Source: Bradyrhizobium canariense
GTDB lineage: Bacteria; Pseudomonadota; Alphaproteobacteria; Rhizobiales; Xanthobacteraceae
Assembly (NCBI RefSeq): GCF_900105125.1
Contig: NZ_LT629750.1
Coordinates: 4,615,001-4,679,000, forward strand
DNA: 64,000 nt
Direction: 5' to 3'
Both the position numbers and the translations under genes were made by a program. The notes below the pieces were generated by a model. The model searched no databases and had not been told where the DNA came from. It was given only the letters and a program-made list of their open reading frames with translations. Below are positions 52,397 to 61,039 of the stretch, piece after piece. The number at the start of each line of letters is the position of its first letter. Within the stretch, counting starts at the first letter, position 1.

Positions 52397-54094
52397 TCAG
52401 TACGACGACCCAGCCCCATGGCGCAGGCAATCCTCAATCGTGCGGTGAGCGGGAATTGAACCAAGATCCTGTTCGGCCCCAACAGCGGTCAGATTTTCTC
52501 GAACGTCATCACGCAGCCCCGCAAGCACAATCGCGATGTCGCGAGATTTGAGGGACCGCGCCATCCCGCGCAACACTCCCCCCGCCGTGACGTCGATGGC
52601 CGGCACGAGTGAAAAATCAATGACAACGGTTTTGATCCCCGAGGGTGCTTGATTCAACAGATCGAAGATTTGGCGGCGGATATGGTCCGCATTGAAGTAG
52701 AACCACGCTCCCGCGCTACGCACTAAGAGCGCGCCCGGTGCTTGGGCGGCTTCAGGATACCTGGCTCGGTTCACAAAATGTCCCGCAATCGGCTCACGCC
52801 CAAGGACGACGACGGGCGGGCGCGATGCGTGCGCAACGACCATCATCAGCGACCCGACCGCAGCCAACAGAAGGCCGTCGAGCAACCCCAAAAATAGCAC
52901 GCCGAAGAGTGCGACCAACGAAATGCGAAACTCGGCACGAGATGAAATACGTAACTGGCGGAGATCGTCCAATCGCACCATGTGCGATGCTGCCATCAGC
53001 ACGACGGCTGCTAGAACTGGCTCAGGCAGGTTGTGAAAGAATTTCGCAAAAAACACCAGCGTCAGAGCAATGGCGCCCGAGGTCACGAGCAGGGAAAATG
53101 GAGAGGATGCCCCTCCCATATCATTGACGGCGGTCTGCGACATCCCGCCTGCGACAGGAAATCCTTGAGCCAATCCCGTCGCAACATTTGCAGCGCCGAG
53201 AGCCGTGAGCTCTTGCTCGGGGCTGATGTCGTAGCCATGCTTTTGTGCAAAACTGCGGGCGACTGAAATCGTTTCGCCGTAGGCAAGCAGGACGCAGGCA
53301 AGTGCTATCGGCACCAAGGCTGAAATATCGGATAGATGGACATCCGGCACGCTGATTGCCGGCAGGCCAGTGGGGATTTCGCCGACGATCTTGATGCCGG
53401 TCTCGGCCAGCCCAAACACGCTCATCACTGCAATGGCCACGACAACGACAAATAACGTCGTCGGGCGGCCTGGAAAAAAGTGTCCGAACGTCACGAAGAG
53501 AGCGATTGCTGCGAGGCCGACAATAAGCGAAAAAACGTGGGTCTCGTGGAGCGACAGCACGACATGGCCAAAGCGCTCAAATACGTTGCCGGTGATACCT
53601 TCAATGCCGAACAGCTTGGGTAGTTGTGTCGATGCGATATAGAGAGCAGCTCCCGTTTTGAAGCCGACCAAGATCGCATCCGAGATGAAGTATGCTACGT
53701 TGGCGAGGCCGACAAATCGGCCGGCGATGCAGACCACTCCGACAATCAGCGCCAAGGCTGAAGCGAGAGTAACGGCTCGGGAAAGATCGCCATCGCCCAT
53801 CGCGACGACACTCGTCGCAACGGTAATCGCCAACGCGGACGTAGGGCCGACCGCAAGCTGGCGGCTGGTCCCGAACACGGCATAGACGATCCCAGCAACG
53901 AGATAGCAGTAGAGGCCGGTGACTGGCGGCAGCTGGGCAAGTGACGCATAGGCCAGCGATTCCGGAATTACAAACGCCGCAAGCGACAGGCCGGCGACAA
54001 GGTCCCTGGGGAATTCCTTTGCATTGTAAGCACGAATCCACCCGACCGCCGGAACGAAGGGCACAACCAGTCCCAGGAACGGTTTGTCGCTCAT
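52397..54094 (-). CDS. SulP-family anion transporter with STAS domain
   Basis: A 565-residue membrane protein. The SulP signature ESLAYASLAQLPPVTGLYCY follows FPRDLVAGLSLAAFVIPES, with about 12 TM segments and AYGETISVARSFAQKHGYDI. A cytoplasmic STAS domain occupies about residues 430-560 (VVIDFSLVPAIDVTAGGVLR). Substrates of the family are sulfate, bicarbonate or dicarboxylates; this one cannot be told. Start at MSDKPFLG with GGAGG upstream; the longer frame adds a 60-residue charged leader. On the same strand as the ppk2 pair, 69 bp upstream. Confidence 0.92.
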   Translation of the reverse strand: MSDKPFLGLVVPFVPAVGWIRAYNAKEFPRDLVAGLSLAAFVIPESLAYASLAQLPPVTGLYCYLVAGIVYAVFGTSRQLAVGPTSALAITVATSVVAMGDGDLSRAVTLASALALIVGVVCIAGRFVGLANVAYFISDAILVGFKTGAALYIASTQLPKLFGIEGITGNVFERFGHVVLSLHETHVFSLIVGLAAIALFVTFGHFFPGRPTTLFVVVVAIAVMSVFGLAETGIKIVGEIPTGLPAISVPDVHLSDISALVPIALACVLLAYGETISVARSFAQKHGYDISPEQELTALGAANVATGLAQGFPVAGGMSQTAVNDMGGASSPFSLLVTSGAIALTLVFFAKFFHNLPEPVLAAVVLMAASHMVRLDDLRQLRISSRAEFRISLVALFGVLFLGLLDGLLLAAVGSLMMVVAHASRPPVVVLGREPIAGHFVNRARYPEAAQAPGALLVRSAGAWFYFNADHIRRQIFDLLNQAPSGIKTVVIDFSLVPAIDVTAGGVLRGMARSLKSRDIAIVLAGLRDDVRENLTAVGAEQDLGSIPAHRTIEDCLRHGAGSSY

Positions 54095-54274
54095 GACGTC
54101 CTCCCCGATATCAGGTCGTCCAGGAGGGTGCCGCGTAGGCTTTCGAGGCCGCTGCTTTGGGTCTCGCTGCGGCAGCAAGTGGACTGAGGTCCAGCCGCGC
54201 TTGACCCGCGGGAACCAGTCTAGGCGTGCCGACCGAGCCGCGGCTATGTAAAAATGACCCGGTTTAGTGGCCAC

Positions 54275-54580
54275 AAGTGCGGCATCATGTCCGTAGCTGG
54301 CGGCGCGAAACGGACATGCCGGGCCGGTCTGACGATATCCGTTTGTCGGGGTAGACCGGAAGTGGTCGGCGGACGGTCAGAACGGCGCTAATCACCCGAA
54401 CCGGTTATGCACCAGTTTGCCAACGACTGATCGGTTGCGCGGTCCCCGATGCTCGCTGACGGCCTCCTGCCGATATGATATGCTGATGTTCACCGTAGAG
54501 GAGAGCGGATTCCATGGCATGCCCCCCAATTGCGGGGGCGAGATGCGATAGGCAGTAAGGCCATATGATTGGAGGATGCT
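54275..54580. other. Non-coding gap with weakly repeated sequence
   Basis: No gene seen. A 45-bp part (about 54345-54390, GTAGACCGGAAGTGGTCGGC and following) is loosely similar to 60946-60992. The CBS gene promoter must lie in the right half, but no clear sigma70 or FixK box was found. Confidence 0.4.
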
Positions 54581-55018
54581 ATGTCTATGTCCATCGACAG
54601 CATTCTGAGGCAGAAGGGAGCCGACGTCGCAACAATAGCGCCGGAAGCCAGCGTCAAGAGGGCGACGAGCTGGCTGCATGCAAAAAATATCGGCGCTCTC
54701 GTGGTGACGAGTGGCAACGCAGTTGTTGGCCTCATTTCCGAACGTGAAATCGTTCACGCAATTGCTCGTTATGGTGAGACTGCTACTTCGATGCCTGTGA
54801 GCGAAATCATGCGACGCGGCGTGATCACCGTCACACCGACCGACACTGTCTCTCACGTGATGAGTCTGATGACCCGCCATCGCGTGCGCCACATGCCCGT
54901 TCTGCGCGACGGCAACCTTGTTGGTATCATCAGCATCGGCGATGTGGTCAAGCATCGGCTCGAGGATCTGGAGCTTGAGACGAACGTCCTGCGTGATGTC
55001 TACAACGCCGCGCGTTGA
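54581..55018 (+). CDS. CBS-domain protein
   Basis: A 145-residue tandem CBS-pair protein: ATIAPEASVKRATSWLHAKN, IGALVVTSGNAVVGLISERE (first CBS), then VITVTPTDTVSHVMSLMTRH and VRHMPVLRDGNLVGIISIGD (second). No fused catalytic domain. CBS pairs bind adenosyl ligands such as AMP, ATP or S-adenosylmethionine and act as energy sensors. GGAGG lies 5 nt upstream of ATG 54581; TTG at 54569 is an alternative. Proximity to a SulP transporter and ppk2 suggests a stress setting. Confidence 0.92.
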   Translation: MSMSIDSILRQKGADVATIAPEASVKRATSWLHAKNIGALVVTSGNAVVGLISEREIVHAIARYGETATSMPVSEIMRRGVITVTPTDTVSHVMSLMTRHRVRHMPVLRDGNLVGIISIGDVVKHRLEDLELETNVLRDVYNAAR

Positions 55019-55381
55019 CGGCTCGGGCGTCGGCTCATAGACGTGTCCGTGTTCCCCGATCTTGTTCCAATTTGAACGACGGCCAGCTCGCTTGGGTTTG
55101 CCCTGCACGCTCGCGCGTACCTTGAGTAGGCTCCGTGGCTGCGAGCTTGACGGTCTACGAGCGCACGATCGCGAGATCCATTACGGCATGATCATGTCTA
55201 CTCCCGGCACTATTCGGGCATTGCCGAGGATGTCCGGGCGACGGAGCTTTCACGCAACCTGGGCCAGAAAGCGATTGCCTCTCACTTGCCCGCTAATGAC
55301 GCCTCAGCGTCGCTTCCTGATCGATCAGCAGCATAGTGACCTTGAACAATGCCCGGTCTTCATTCTCGCCCGCACCGGCGC
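55019..55381. other. Non-coding gap
   Basis: No credible gene, RNA or palindrome seen over about 360 bp between the convergent CBS and signal-peptide protein genes. Confidence 0.45.
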
Positions 55382-55816
55382 TTACCGCAGCGAAATCTTG
55401 ATGGCGCTGCGATTGGCCGCAAATTCCATACCGGCCTCAATCCCCTGGAGCGTGATGATCACACCTTTTCCATTGCTCAATTGCACACCTCCTAGGCCAC
55501 CGATCCAAGCGCCGCCGCCGCCAACTGTATCGTATGTGCCAGAAAACTCCTTCACGTCATGCATCCCCGTAACGCGCCCTGTCAAACGTATCACGGAGGC
55601 CCCGGCCGTGACGCCAAGGCTCAAGCCATAAACGCGAAACGGATAGTCGCGACCGCGGTACGTCAGGACCCCGCGTCCCGCACCAGCTCCCGCGATCAAG
55701 CCCGCCTTCACAAATACCACGCGAATATTCCCCATGGCTTGCGCATGCGATGGGGGCGCCAATCCAATGCAGATAACCAGAACTAAGGCGGCAACTCTTG
55801 CCGAATACCCAGTCAT
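55382..55816 (-). CDS. Hypothetical secreted glycine-rich protein
   Basis: A 144-residue protein with a clear signal peptide (SARVAALVLVICIGLAPPSH, cleavage at SHA-QA). The mature part is glycine-rich with beta-strand character: VVFVKAGLIAGAGAGRGVLT, YRGRDYPFRVYGLSLGVTAG, then TYDTVGGGGAWIGGLGGVQL, resembling uncharacterised Hyphomicrobiales proteins and loosely the SYLF lipid-binding group. Start at MTGYSAR (55816) with AAGGAGG 8 nt upstream; the open frame extends upstream to 56113 but that part is doubtful. Role unknown, likely periplasmic. Confidence 0.78.
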   Translation of the reverse strand: MTGYSARVAALVLVICIGLAPPSHAQAMGNIRVVFVKAGLIAGAGAGRGVLTYRGRDYPFRVYGLSLGVTAGASVIRLTGRVTGMHDVKEFSGTYDTVGGGGAWIGGLGGVQLSNGKGVIITLQGIEAGMEFAANRSAIKISLR

Positions 55817-56392
55817 CGCCGCAGCCTCCTTAAATTTTTTTTCAACGCCCAAGTTTGATCTCCGATTTTGCGAAGGAGGACGCCTTTGCGATCGTGATCC
55901 TTTCGACGCCGCTGTTCGATGCAACACCAGCGATCTGTCCCGCCTCGACGTTAAATAACCGGACAACTTGCTGCAGTCTGTCCGCTGCTGCGCCATCGAC
56001 GCCGATACCTTCTTCGCCTTGGCGATCAGGCTGTCATATTTCTCTCCAGTACGATGAGCCGTCGGAGAGGAAGTCCCAGCCAAGACAGCTTTGCTTACGC
56101 TTTCAGCCGACATAGCTACCCCGTTACAATCAAGAGAACGAAGGAGAAGCCTACGTTAGGCTCCCCATAATCTCGTTGCATTTGCAAAATCGACACTTTC
56201 GCGCGCCTAAGTGTGACGAATTGACGCGAGCTTTCGTTCTGATCGTCCGCCCATGCTTTATTGCTGCTTGGATTGGATGATCAAAGACTACAATGATCAT
56301 TGCCGGTCCGGCGATCGGCGTTCGCATCGAAATCGTCTCATGCTCGCAAGTCATCCGAGATGGTTTGCGAGATGGCTTGGGAATTTCGGTTG
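55817..56392. other. Gap with possible decayed coding sequence
   Basis: Upstream of the secreted-protein gene, two minus-strand frames look locally protein-like. One runs from 56113 (MSAESVSKAVLAG, then YDSLIAKAKKVSAS); a second, shifted, frame follows it with RLQQVVRLFNVEAGQIAGVA, then GVERITIAKASSFAKSEIKL and a stop. Together they could be a frameshifted remnant of a small helical protein, or a spurious effect. No other feature seen. Confidence 0.3.
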
Positions 56393-56914
56393 ATGCCAAA
56401 AGCAGCTCAGTTTTCAGCGACTGAACCACTGCGCGATGGACGCCGCGTTGAAATCCGCGCGCTCCGGCACGAGGACCGAGACGGCCTTGAAGAAGCCGTT
56501 GGCCGCGCCAGCGTCGAGTCCCTCCGCCGACGTTTTTTCCTAATAAAGCGCCATTTTTCCGAACAGGAAATTGAGTTCTTCTCGAACATCGACTTTGTCG
56601 ACCATGTTGCCTTGGTAGTCGTCGCACAAGAAAACGGGGAACCGCACATCGTGGGGGGTGGACGCTATGTCGTCCTTGATCCCGGACGAGCTGAGATAGC
56701 TTTCGCCGTGATCGACGAATACCAGGGACAGGGGATCGGTGCCGCACTGATGCGCCATCTTGCCGCGATCGCTCGGGACGCCGGGCTGAAGGAATTGATC
56801 GCGGAGGTCTTGCCGGAAAACACCGCGATGTTGAAGGTCTTCAGGAAAAGCAGATTGCATTCGACCACCAGACGAGAAGCCGGCATTACGCATGTGACGC
56901 TCCAGCTCATTTAG
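56393..56914 (+). CDS. GNAT N-acetyltransferase
   Basis: A 173-residue acetyltransferase. LRDGRRVEIRALRHEDRDGL at the start, a LRRRFFLIKRHFSEQEIEFF segment and the acetyl-CoA binding motif A VIDEYQGQGIGAALMRHLAA (Q-x-x-G-x-G/A) followed by EVLPENTAMLKVFRKSR. Similar domains form the acetyltransferase part of protein lysine acetyltransferases. The frame is open upstream to 56300 with several possible starts; MPKAAQ at 56393 was chosen by family length. Isolated. Confidence 0.87.
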   Translation: MPKAAQFSATEPLRDGRRVEIRALRHEDRDGLEEAVGRASVESLRRRFFLIKRHFSEQEIEFFSNIDFVDHVALVVVAQENGEPHIVGGGRYVVLDPGRAEIAFAVIDEYQGQGIGAALMRHLAAIARDAGLKELIAEVLPENTAMLKVFRKSRLHSTTRREAGITHVTLQLI

Positions 56915-57218
56915 GTGCGGGAATTCAACCCACCGCGCGCTGCCGGCGCTCGGCTAATCATTCCACCTCTTAGGTCTACAAGGTCTTAGGTCTACAAGAC
57001 CTTGGGTCTACAAGGACTCGCGGCCTACACCCATCTCTCGGTGCTCGGCATATCGACGGTGCCGAACGTTGGCGAGTGACGACCCGTGGTGCGGACGCGC
57101 GCGACGTATAAAGGGCCACCTGCATCGGTGAGGACATCACGGTCTTCAAGATCGGCGTAGCCATCTCTCGGTGCGGCGCGCTCGACCGGATTCGATCGCG
57201 TGCGATCTTTTCCACCTG
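56915..57218. other. Non-coding gap with repeats
   Basis: No gene. It contains three imperfect copies of TAGGTCTACAAG(A/G)TCT (about 56970-57015) leading into the 97-bp dispersed repeat copy B. Confidence 0.5.
57010..57106. repeat. 97-bp dispersed repeat, copy B
   Basis: ACAAGGACTCGCGGCCTACA to GGACGCGCGCGACG; matches 50745-50842 with about ten differences. Orientation is the same in both copies. The repeat shows no convincing open frame. Confidence 0.8.
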
Positions 57219-58058
57219 CTAGGGTCGTGCCTTCAATGAACGAGGCGAGAGCGGGATTCGAAATGTCTTGAAGCCGGCGATGTCGGGAAACCCTTCGGCC
57301 GCTTCCGGAGATACCAAAGTCAGAACCGCAGCCGGCACCTCTCCGCTGACCAGCCGATCGGACGCCTTTGCTTGATCCTCGCTCAGTTGGACTTCGGTCG
57401 CACCCGCTGCCGCGATCGCGGTCCTGACATTAGCGTTGGATGCAGAATACACGTCGTCTATCGCGATGATTTTGCCGGTTAGATCGGGCACCAACTTAAT
57501 TTCCGGACGAGCCAATAGAACGGCAACCAGAAGGTCCGTTTTGTTTGGACGCTGGGAAGCGGTCTTTTCGGCATCACTACGGAGCTGGGTTTCCGAGTGC
57601 TCCAAAGTGGCAGCCGTCAACAGCTCCGCGGCCGTGATAGCGGACTCCACTTGCTCCCGTATCGCTCGGGTATCGGAATTCGCAACAGCATCGTCTACGC
57701 GAGGCGACTCCGCAGTGTTTGCTGGCGTCGCATAAGGATCGGCAGCGGTATTATCCAATGAACGAGCTTTGCCAGGCTCAATTTCAGGAGGTTCGATTTT
57801 GGCAGGTGTCGGCGTCGAGAGAGGAATGCGAGATGCTGGAGGTTCGACCTTCGCCGCGATCGCAGGCTTGATTCCCAGTGGCGCGGAATCGGTCGCGAAT
57901 AACGCTGGCCTTGGTTCAATCGGCTCGCGGGCAGCCGCCCAGTCGAAACAGAAGGACTCGTTCACATCCAAGCATGAGTTAAGGCTGGCTTGCTGTTTTA
58001 AAGGACAGCTACAGCCGACCAAGGCCGCGGCCAGCGCGCCGATGAGAAGCGTCCTCAC
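57219..58058 (-). CDS. Lipoprotein with binding-protein-like C-terminal domain
   Basis: A 279-residue lipoprotein. GTG at 58058 has AAGGAGGAGG upstream. The lipobox LVGC follows TLLIGALAAA. A Pro/Glu-rich linker precedes a C-terminal domain (about residues 175-275): DLLVAVLLARPEIKLVPDLT, GKIIAIDDVYSASNANVRTA, IAAAGATEVQLSEDQAKASD, RLVSGEVPAAVLTLVSPEAA. The segment (P)DLTGKIIAIDD resembles the domain of periplasmic solute-binding proteins (DLKGKxIAV), but is only about 100 residues, half a usual lobe pair. It is 55 percent or more identical by eye to the C-terminus of the next protein. No transporter genes nearby. Function unknown. Confidence 0.78.
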   Translation of the reverse strand: MRTLLIGALAAALVGCSCPLKQQASLNSCLDVNESFCFDWAAAREPIEPRPALFATDSAPLGIKPAIAAKVEPPASRIPLSTPTPAKIEPPEIEPGKARSLDNTAADPYATPANTAESPRVDDAVANSDTRAIREQVESAITAAELLTAATLEHSETQLRSDAEKTASQRPNKTDLLVAVLLARPEIKLVPDLTGKIIAIDDVYSASNANVRTAIAAAGATEVQLSEDQAKASDRLVSGEVPAAVLTLVSPEAAEGFPDIAGFKTFRIPLSPRSLKARP

Positions 58059-58269
58059 GTATTTCCTCCTCCTTAGAGGCTGAATTCCGCTCGCAGTTCC
58101 GCTGAGTCATGTCGATGGCGCTGATCGACCATTTATTGTGTAAGGTTGTTGAGACCTCATTAACGGTGCGACCCTTCACCGCGAGAAGCTCTTGCATGGT
58201 TAACGTCGGCACAACGCGGTTTCGCGGTAGACGAATGGCTTTGCCAAGGCGGGGCCGAAGCAGCCCGCG

Positions 58270-58623
58270 ATGCTTGCGGGCGACGAGCTTTCACTGAATC
58301 CTTCGGTTCAACCGCTGTCCTCTATCACGGATGAGCAACGCGACGCGTTGACGCGACAATCGGTCGAATACTATCGGCGGCTACTCTTCACCGATTGTCG
58401 ACAGCAAACGATTGACGCACTTAAATACGAAGGGCCGGTTGCCATGACTTCCGGGTTTCAGACAATCGGCGCGGTCGCAGCCCGGGAGCTGATGAGCCAT
58501 CCGAAAACACAAGCTGGAATGAAGGCGCTGACTGCGGCCATTGATAAGGGGAAGATGGCCGAACTCTACAAGGATGCGGGCTTGCCTACGCCTGGTTTTG
58601 AGACGGTGCAACCGGCGAAGTAG
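58270..58623 (+). CDS. Hypothetical protein
   Basis: A 117-residue soluble protein on the strand opposite to its neighbours. Residues ITDEQRDALTRQSVEYYRRL and LFTDCRQQTIDALKYEGPVA are helical; KGKMAELYKDAGLPTPGFE forms the C-terminus. No recognised domain, signal peptide or ribosome site of note, and ATG at 58270 has no good Shine-Dalgarno sequence. It may be a real small gene or the 3' remnant of a longer one. It lies between the two paralogous secreted-protein genes. Confidence 0.5.
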   Translation: MLAGDELSLNPSVQPLSSITDEQRDALTRQSVEYYRRLLFTDCRQQTIDALKYEGPVAMTSGFQTIGAVAARELMSHPKTQAGMKALTAAIDKGKMAELYKDAGLPTPGFETVQPAK

Positions 58624-58667
58624 TCGGGAAAGCATCGACGATCTTCGCAGCGCCTGAGGTCGTGCCT

Positions 58668-59954
58668 TCAGGAACGAGGCGAGAGAGGGATGCGAAGAAT
58701 CTTGAAGCCCGCGATTTCGGGAAACCGCTCCGCCGCGTCCGCGGATACCAAAGTCAGAATTGCGGCCGGCACCTCTCCGTTGACCAGCCGAGAGATCGCC
58801 CTCGTTTGACCCTCGCTGAGTTCGATTGCCGGTGCCCCCGCTGCAACGATCGCGTTCCTGATACTGCCGTTGGACGCAGAATACCTATCGTCGATCGCAA
58901 TCGTCTTGCCGGTCAGACCGGCGACCGACGTGATCTCCGGACGAGCCATGAGAACGGCAACCAGAAGGTCCGTGTTATTGGCCGATGCGGATGCGGTCTT
59001 TTCGGCACTGCCACGCGTCGACGTTTCCGCGTGACGGGGCGTGTCCGTGTTGTTCCCTTTCATGTCCGGCGGCGGGGCTGCGGCAGCAACCGTCAAATGC
59101 TCCGCAAGTATCGTGGCGGCCGCCACCTGCGCCTCGATCGTTCTGGCATTGGAACTCGCAGCGCCGACGGTGGAACGCGAACCCGCGATGTTTGCAGGCG
59201 TCGTATTGGAGTCCACGGCGGCAGCACCACCCGCGGACTGCGGCGGCGCTTTCGAGGAGCCAGGCGGGAGCGGGATACCGGATGCCGGAGGCCCGGCTCT
59301 CGTCGCGGTCGTGGTGGACGTCACCTCTCGGCACTGACGGCGCTGTCCATCATAAGTGGTGTAGGTGCGGGATACCGGATTGTAGCTCTGAAAGTGTGTG
59401 CAGCCAGGCCACGGCCCCATGCGTTCTCGCGCCTCGCGCTCAACCCGCTTGGGCAATGAAATCGTACCAACCGTTTCAGTTGCCGGTTTGCTGTTCTCCG
59501 GCAGCACGCTTTCCGGTTGCTTTGCGACGGTCTTCTCTTCCACAGCCGCCGGTTTCTCTTCCACGGCAGCGGGTTTCCTTTCCGCGGTCGCGGGCTTCAC
59601 TTCTGCAGTGGCGGGTTTCTCAGTCGCGGCCGATGGCTTTGCGACGGTCTTCTGCTCCCCGGCAGCGGGCTTCTTATCTGCGGCAGTCGGCTTCTGATTC
59701 TCTTCCGCGTTTTTCTGATTGGCGGCCTTCTGTCGTTCGAGGAATTCCTTGCAATGAAACGGGAAAACGACTTCTCCGGAAGCGGTCAACCCGATCGGCA
59801 CGCAGTCCCCGGCTGGCGCGGGAGATTTTGCGGGAGCGGCCCTCGGCTTCTCTGAGCCAATGGCCTGAGGAAGCGCTGCGCCGCTCATCACCCCGAGAAG
59901 GACAAGACACAGCGCGCCGGCCCGGACGATTTGAACAGCTAATGTACACTTCAT
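58668..59954 (-). CDS. Secreted protein with low-complexity linker, BA14K-like motif and binding-protein-like C-terminus
   Basis: A 428-residue protein. Signal peptide: VRAGALCLVLLGVMSGAALP. A long Lys/Pro/Ala/Glu-rich linker follows (repeats such as EEKPAAVEEKTVAK). Around residue 185 comes CTHFQSYNPVSRTYTTYDGQ, then RRQCR, matching the short Cys-flanked BA14K-type motif. The C-terminal 100 residues (NNTDLLVAVLMARPEITSVA, GLTGKTIAIDDRYSASNGSI) are paralogous to those of the 57219 gene. ATG at 59954 is used; a TTG at 59966 also fits. Probably periplasmic or surface-exposed. Function unknown. Confidence 0.75.
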   Translation of the reverse strand: MKCTLAVQIVRAGALCLVLLGVMSGAALPQAIGSEKPRAAPAKSPAPAGDCVPIGLTASGEVVFPFHCKEFLERQKAANQKNAEENQKPTAADKKPAAGEQKTVAKPSAATEKPATAEVKPATAERKPAAVEEKPAAVEEKTVAKQPESVLPENSKPATETVGTISLPKRVEREARERMGPWPGCTHFQSYNPVSRTYTTYDGQRRQCREVTSTTTATRAGPPASGIPLPPGSSKAPPQSAGGAAAVDSNTTPANIAGSRSTVGAASSNARTIEAQVAAATILAEHLTVAAAAPPPDMKGNNTDTPRHAETSTRGSAEKTASASANNTDLLVAVLMARPEITSVAGLTGKTIAIDDRYSASNGSIRNAIVAAGAPAIELSEGQTRAISRLVNGEVPAAILTLVSADAAERFPEIAGFKILRIPLSPRS

Positions 59955-60440
59955 ATAATCATTCAATCGACATACAATCCCACCGCTTCATCACGACTTC
60001 TTGGCGTGCTCGTGGCATGATGAGGACCGGCTGAAGGTAGCGACGCGGCAAACAGATGGCCGGAAAAGGACGAGCCGGAAGGCGCCAATTGGGTTGGGAG
60101 GCCCAGCCCGGATCGTGGGCGCGGAGATCTGCTCTGGCGTTGCGCGGTGTTGAGGCGCTTCGAGTTCCGCTTCTAGCAACTTTACGGACCTGCCACGATG
60201 TCCTGCGTAAGTCCGCAATGCGATGCCGATCGCGCGGCGCGATCCTGACCGATGACGCCATTCGATGCTCAATCCCGGAGGCTGCGACCGAATGCGCCCG
60301 GCAGATCGCGCCTCTGCCGTGGTTCATCGACGCGGTGGCATCACCGCAGCGGTCGGCCTGCCACTGGATGATATGAGGACGCCGAAATTCTGAAACGCTT
60401 CGGGTCGGTCCAGACCAAGGCCCGCAGGCCGGTCGCGCTC
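59955..60440. other. Non-coding gap
   Basis: Nearly 490 bp without a credible gene, despite long open frames on both strands of high-GC DNA (Arg/Pro-rich translations). No hairpin, repeat or promoter stands out. Confidence 0.4.
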
Positions 60441-60692
60441 TCAGACAACTCGGCGTTCCGGTGAGATATCGTGCGAATAGTGCGAACACTCCACGACCGC
60501 CAGCAGAGCGGCCCTTTTGAGCACGATCGGGTCACGTTCCCCTTTCGCCGCACTTGCAAGGATGCGCGATGCTATTTCTGCTTTTGTGGCCGACGTGAGC
60601 TTCGCTTCCGGAACTGTTGCGGCTGCATCGTCTAGGACTGCCTTCATCAATTCGATTAGGTCGGGCGGGTAGACTGCTCCTATTGCGTTCAT
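60441..60692 (-). CDS. Small hypothetical protein
   Basis: An 83-residue helical protein: YPPDLIELMKAVLDDAAATV, PEAKLTSATKAEIASRILAS, AAKGERDPIVLKRAALLAV. I recognise similar short proteins in Bradyrhizobium genomes, function unknown. Its start overlaps the stop of the next gene (ATGA, 60689-60692), which supports translation of both. No Cys/His metal site. Confidence 0.68.
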   Translation of the reverse strand: MNAIGAVYPPDLIELMKAVLDDAAATVPEAKLTSATKAEIASRILASAAKGERDPIVLKRAALLAVVECSHYSHDISPERRVV

Positions 60693-60901
60693 GGCTGGCC
60701 TCCTGAACAAGCGACCTTGAACCGTTTATCTACCCCCGCCCTTTTCGACACCAATGTCAACGTAAGTTTATTTTTGGTCGATCCTTGCTGCGATGCGGCA
60801 AGGAGTTTCGAGATCGCGGCATCAAGCCAATCGAAGAGCAGCTGCCGGGTTGAGCGAGCATGACGCTCCACAATGGAGGCCGCGATGTCGCCTTCTGGCA
60901 C
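60689..60901 (-). CDS. Small hypothetical protein
   Basis: A 70-residue protein starting GTG at 60901, with DIAASIVERHARSTRQLLFD, WLDAAISKLLAASQQ and a basic C-terminal part (LVSKRAGVDKRFKVACSGGQ). Its stop overlaps the start of the 83-residue protein. No recognised family; the pair is most likely a bicistronic unit. Confidence 0.55.
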   Translation of the reverse strand: MPEGDIAASIVERHARSTRQLLFDWLDAAISKLLAASQQGSTKNKLTLTLVSKRAGVDKRFKVACSGGQP

Positions 60902-61039
60902 CTGTGAGACAGGCCGACCGGTGTTGCCGGCGTCTATTCATAGCGGAAGACCGGAAATGATCGGCACACCGTCAAACCGACGCGATTGACCCAGAGCAGT
61001 CATCTTGACCATTAGCGGTAAACGGCTCGCACTCGCCTT

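Noticed and set aside
56151..56747. 198-codon minus-strand frame over the GNAT gene
   Set aside because: Opposite frame of a clear acetyltransferase; no family features.
59959..60489. 176-codon minus-strand frame and overlapping plus-strand frames
   Set aside because: Arg/Pro-rich translation on both strands, no start signal, no similarity recognised.
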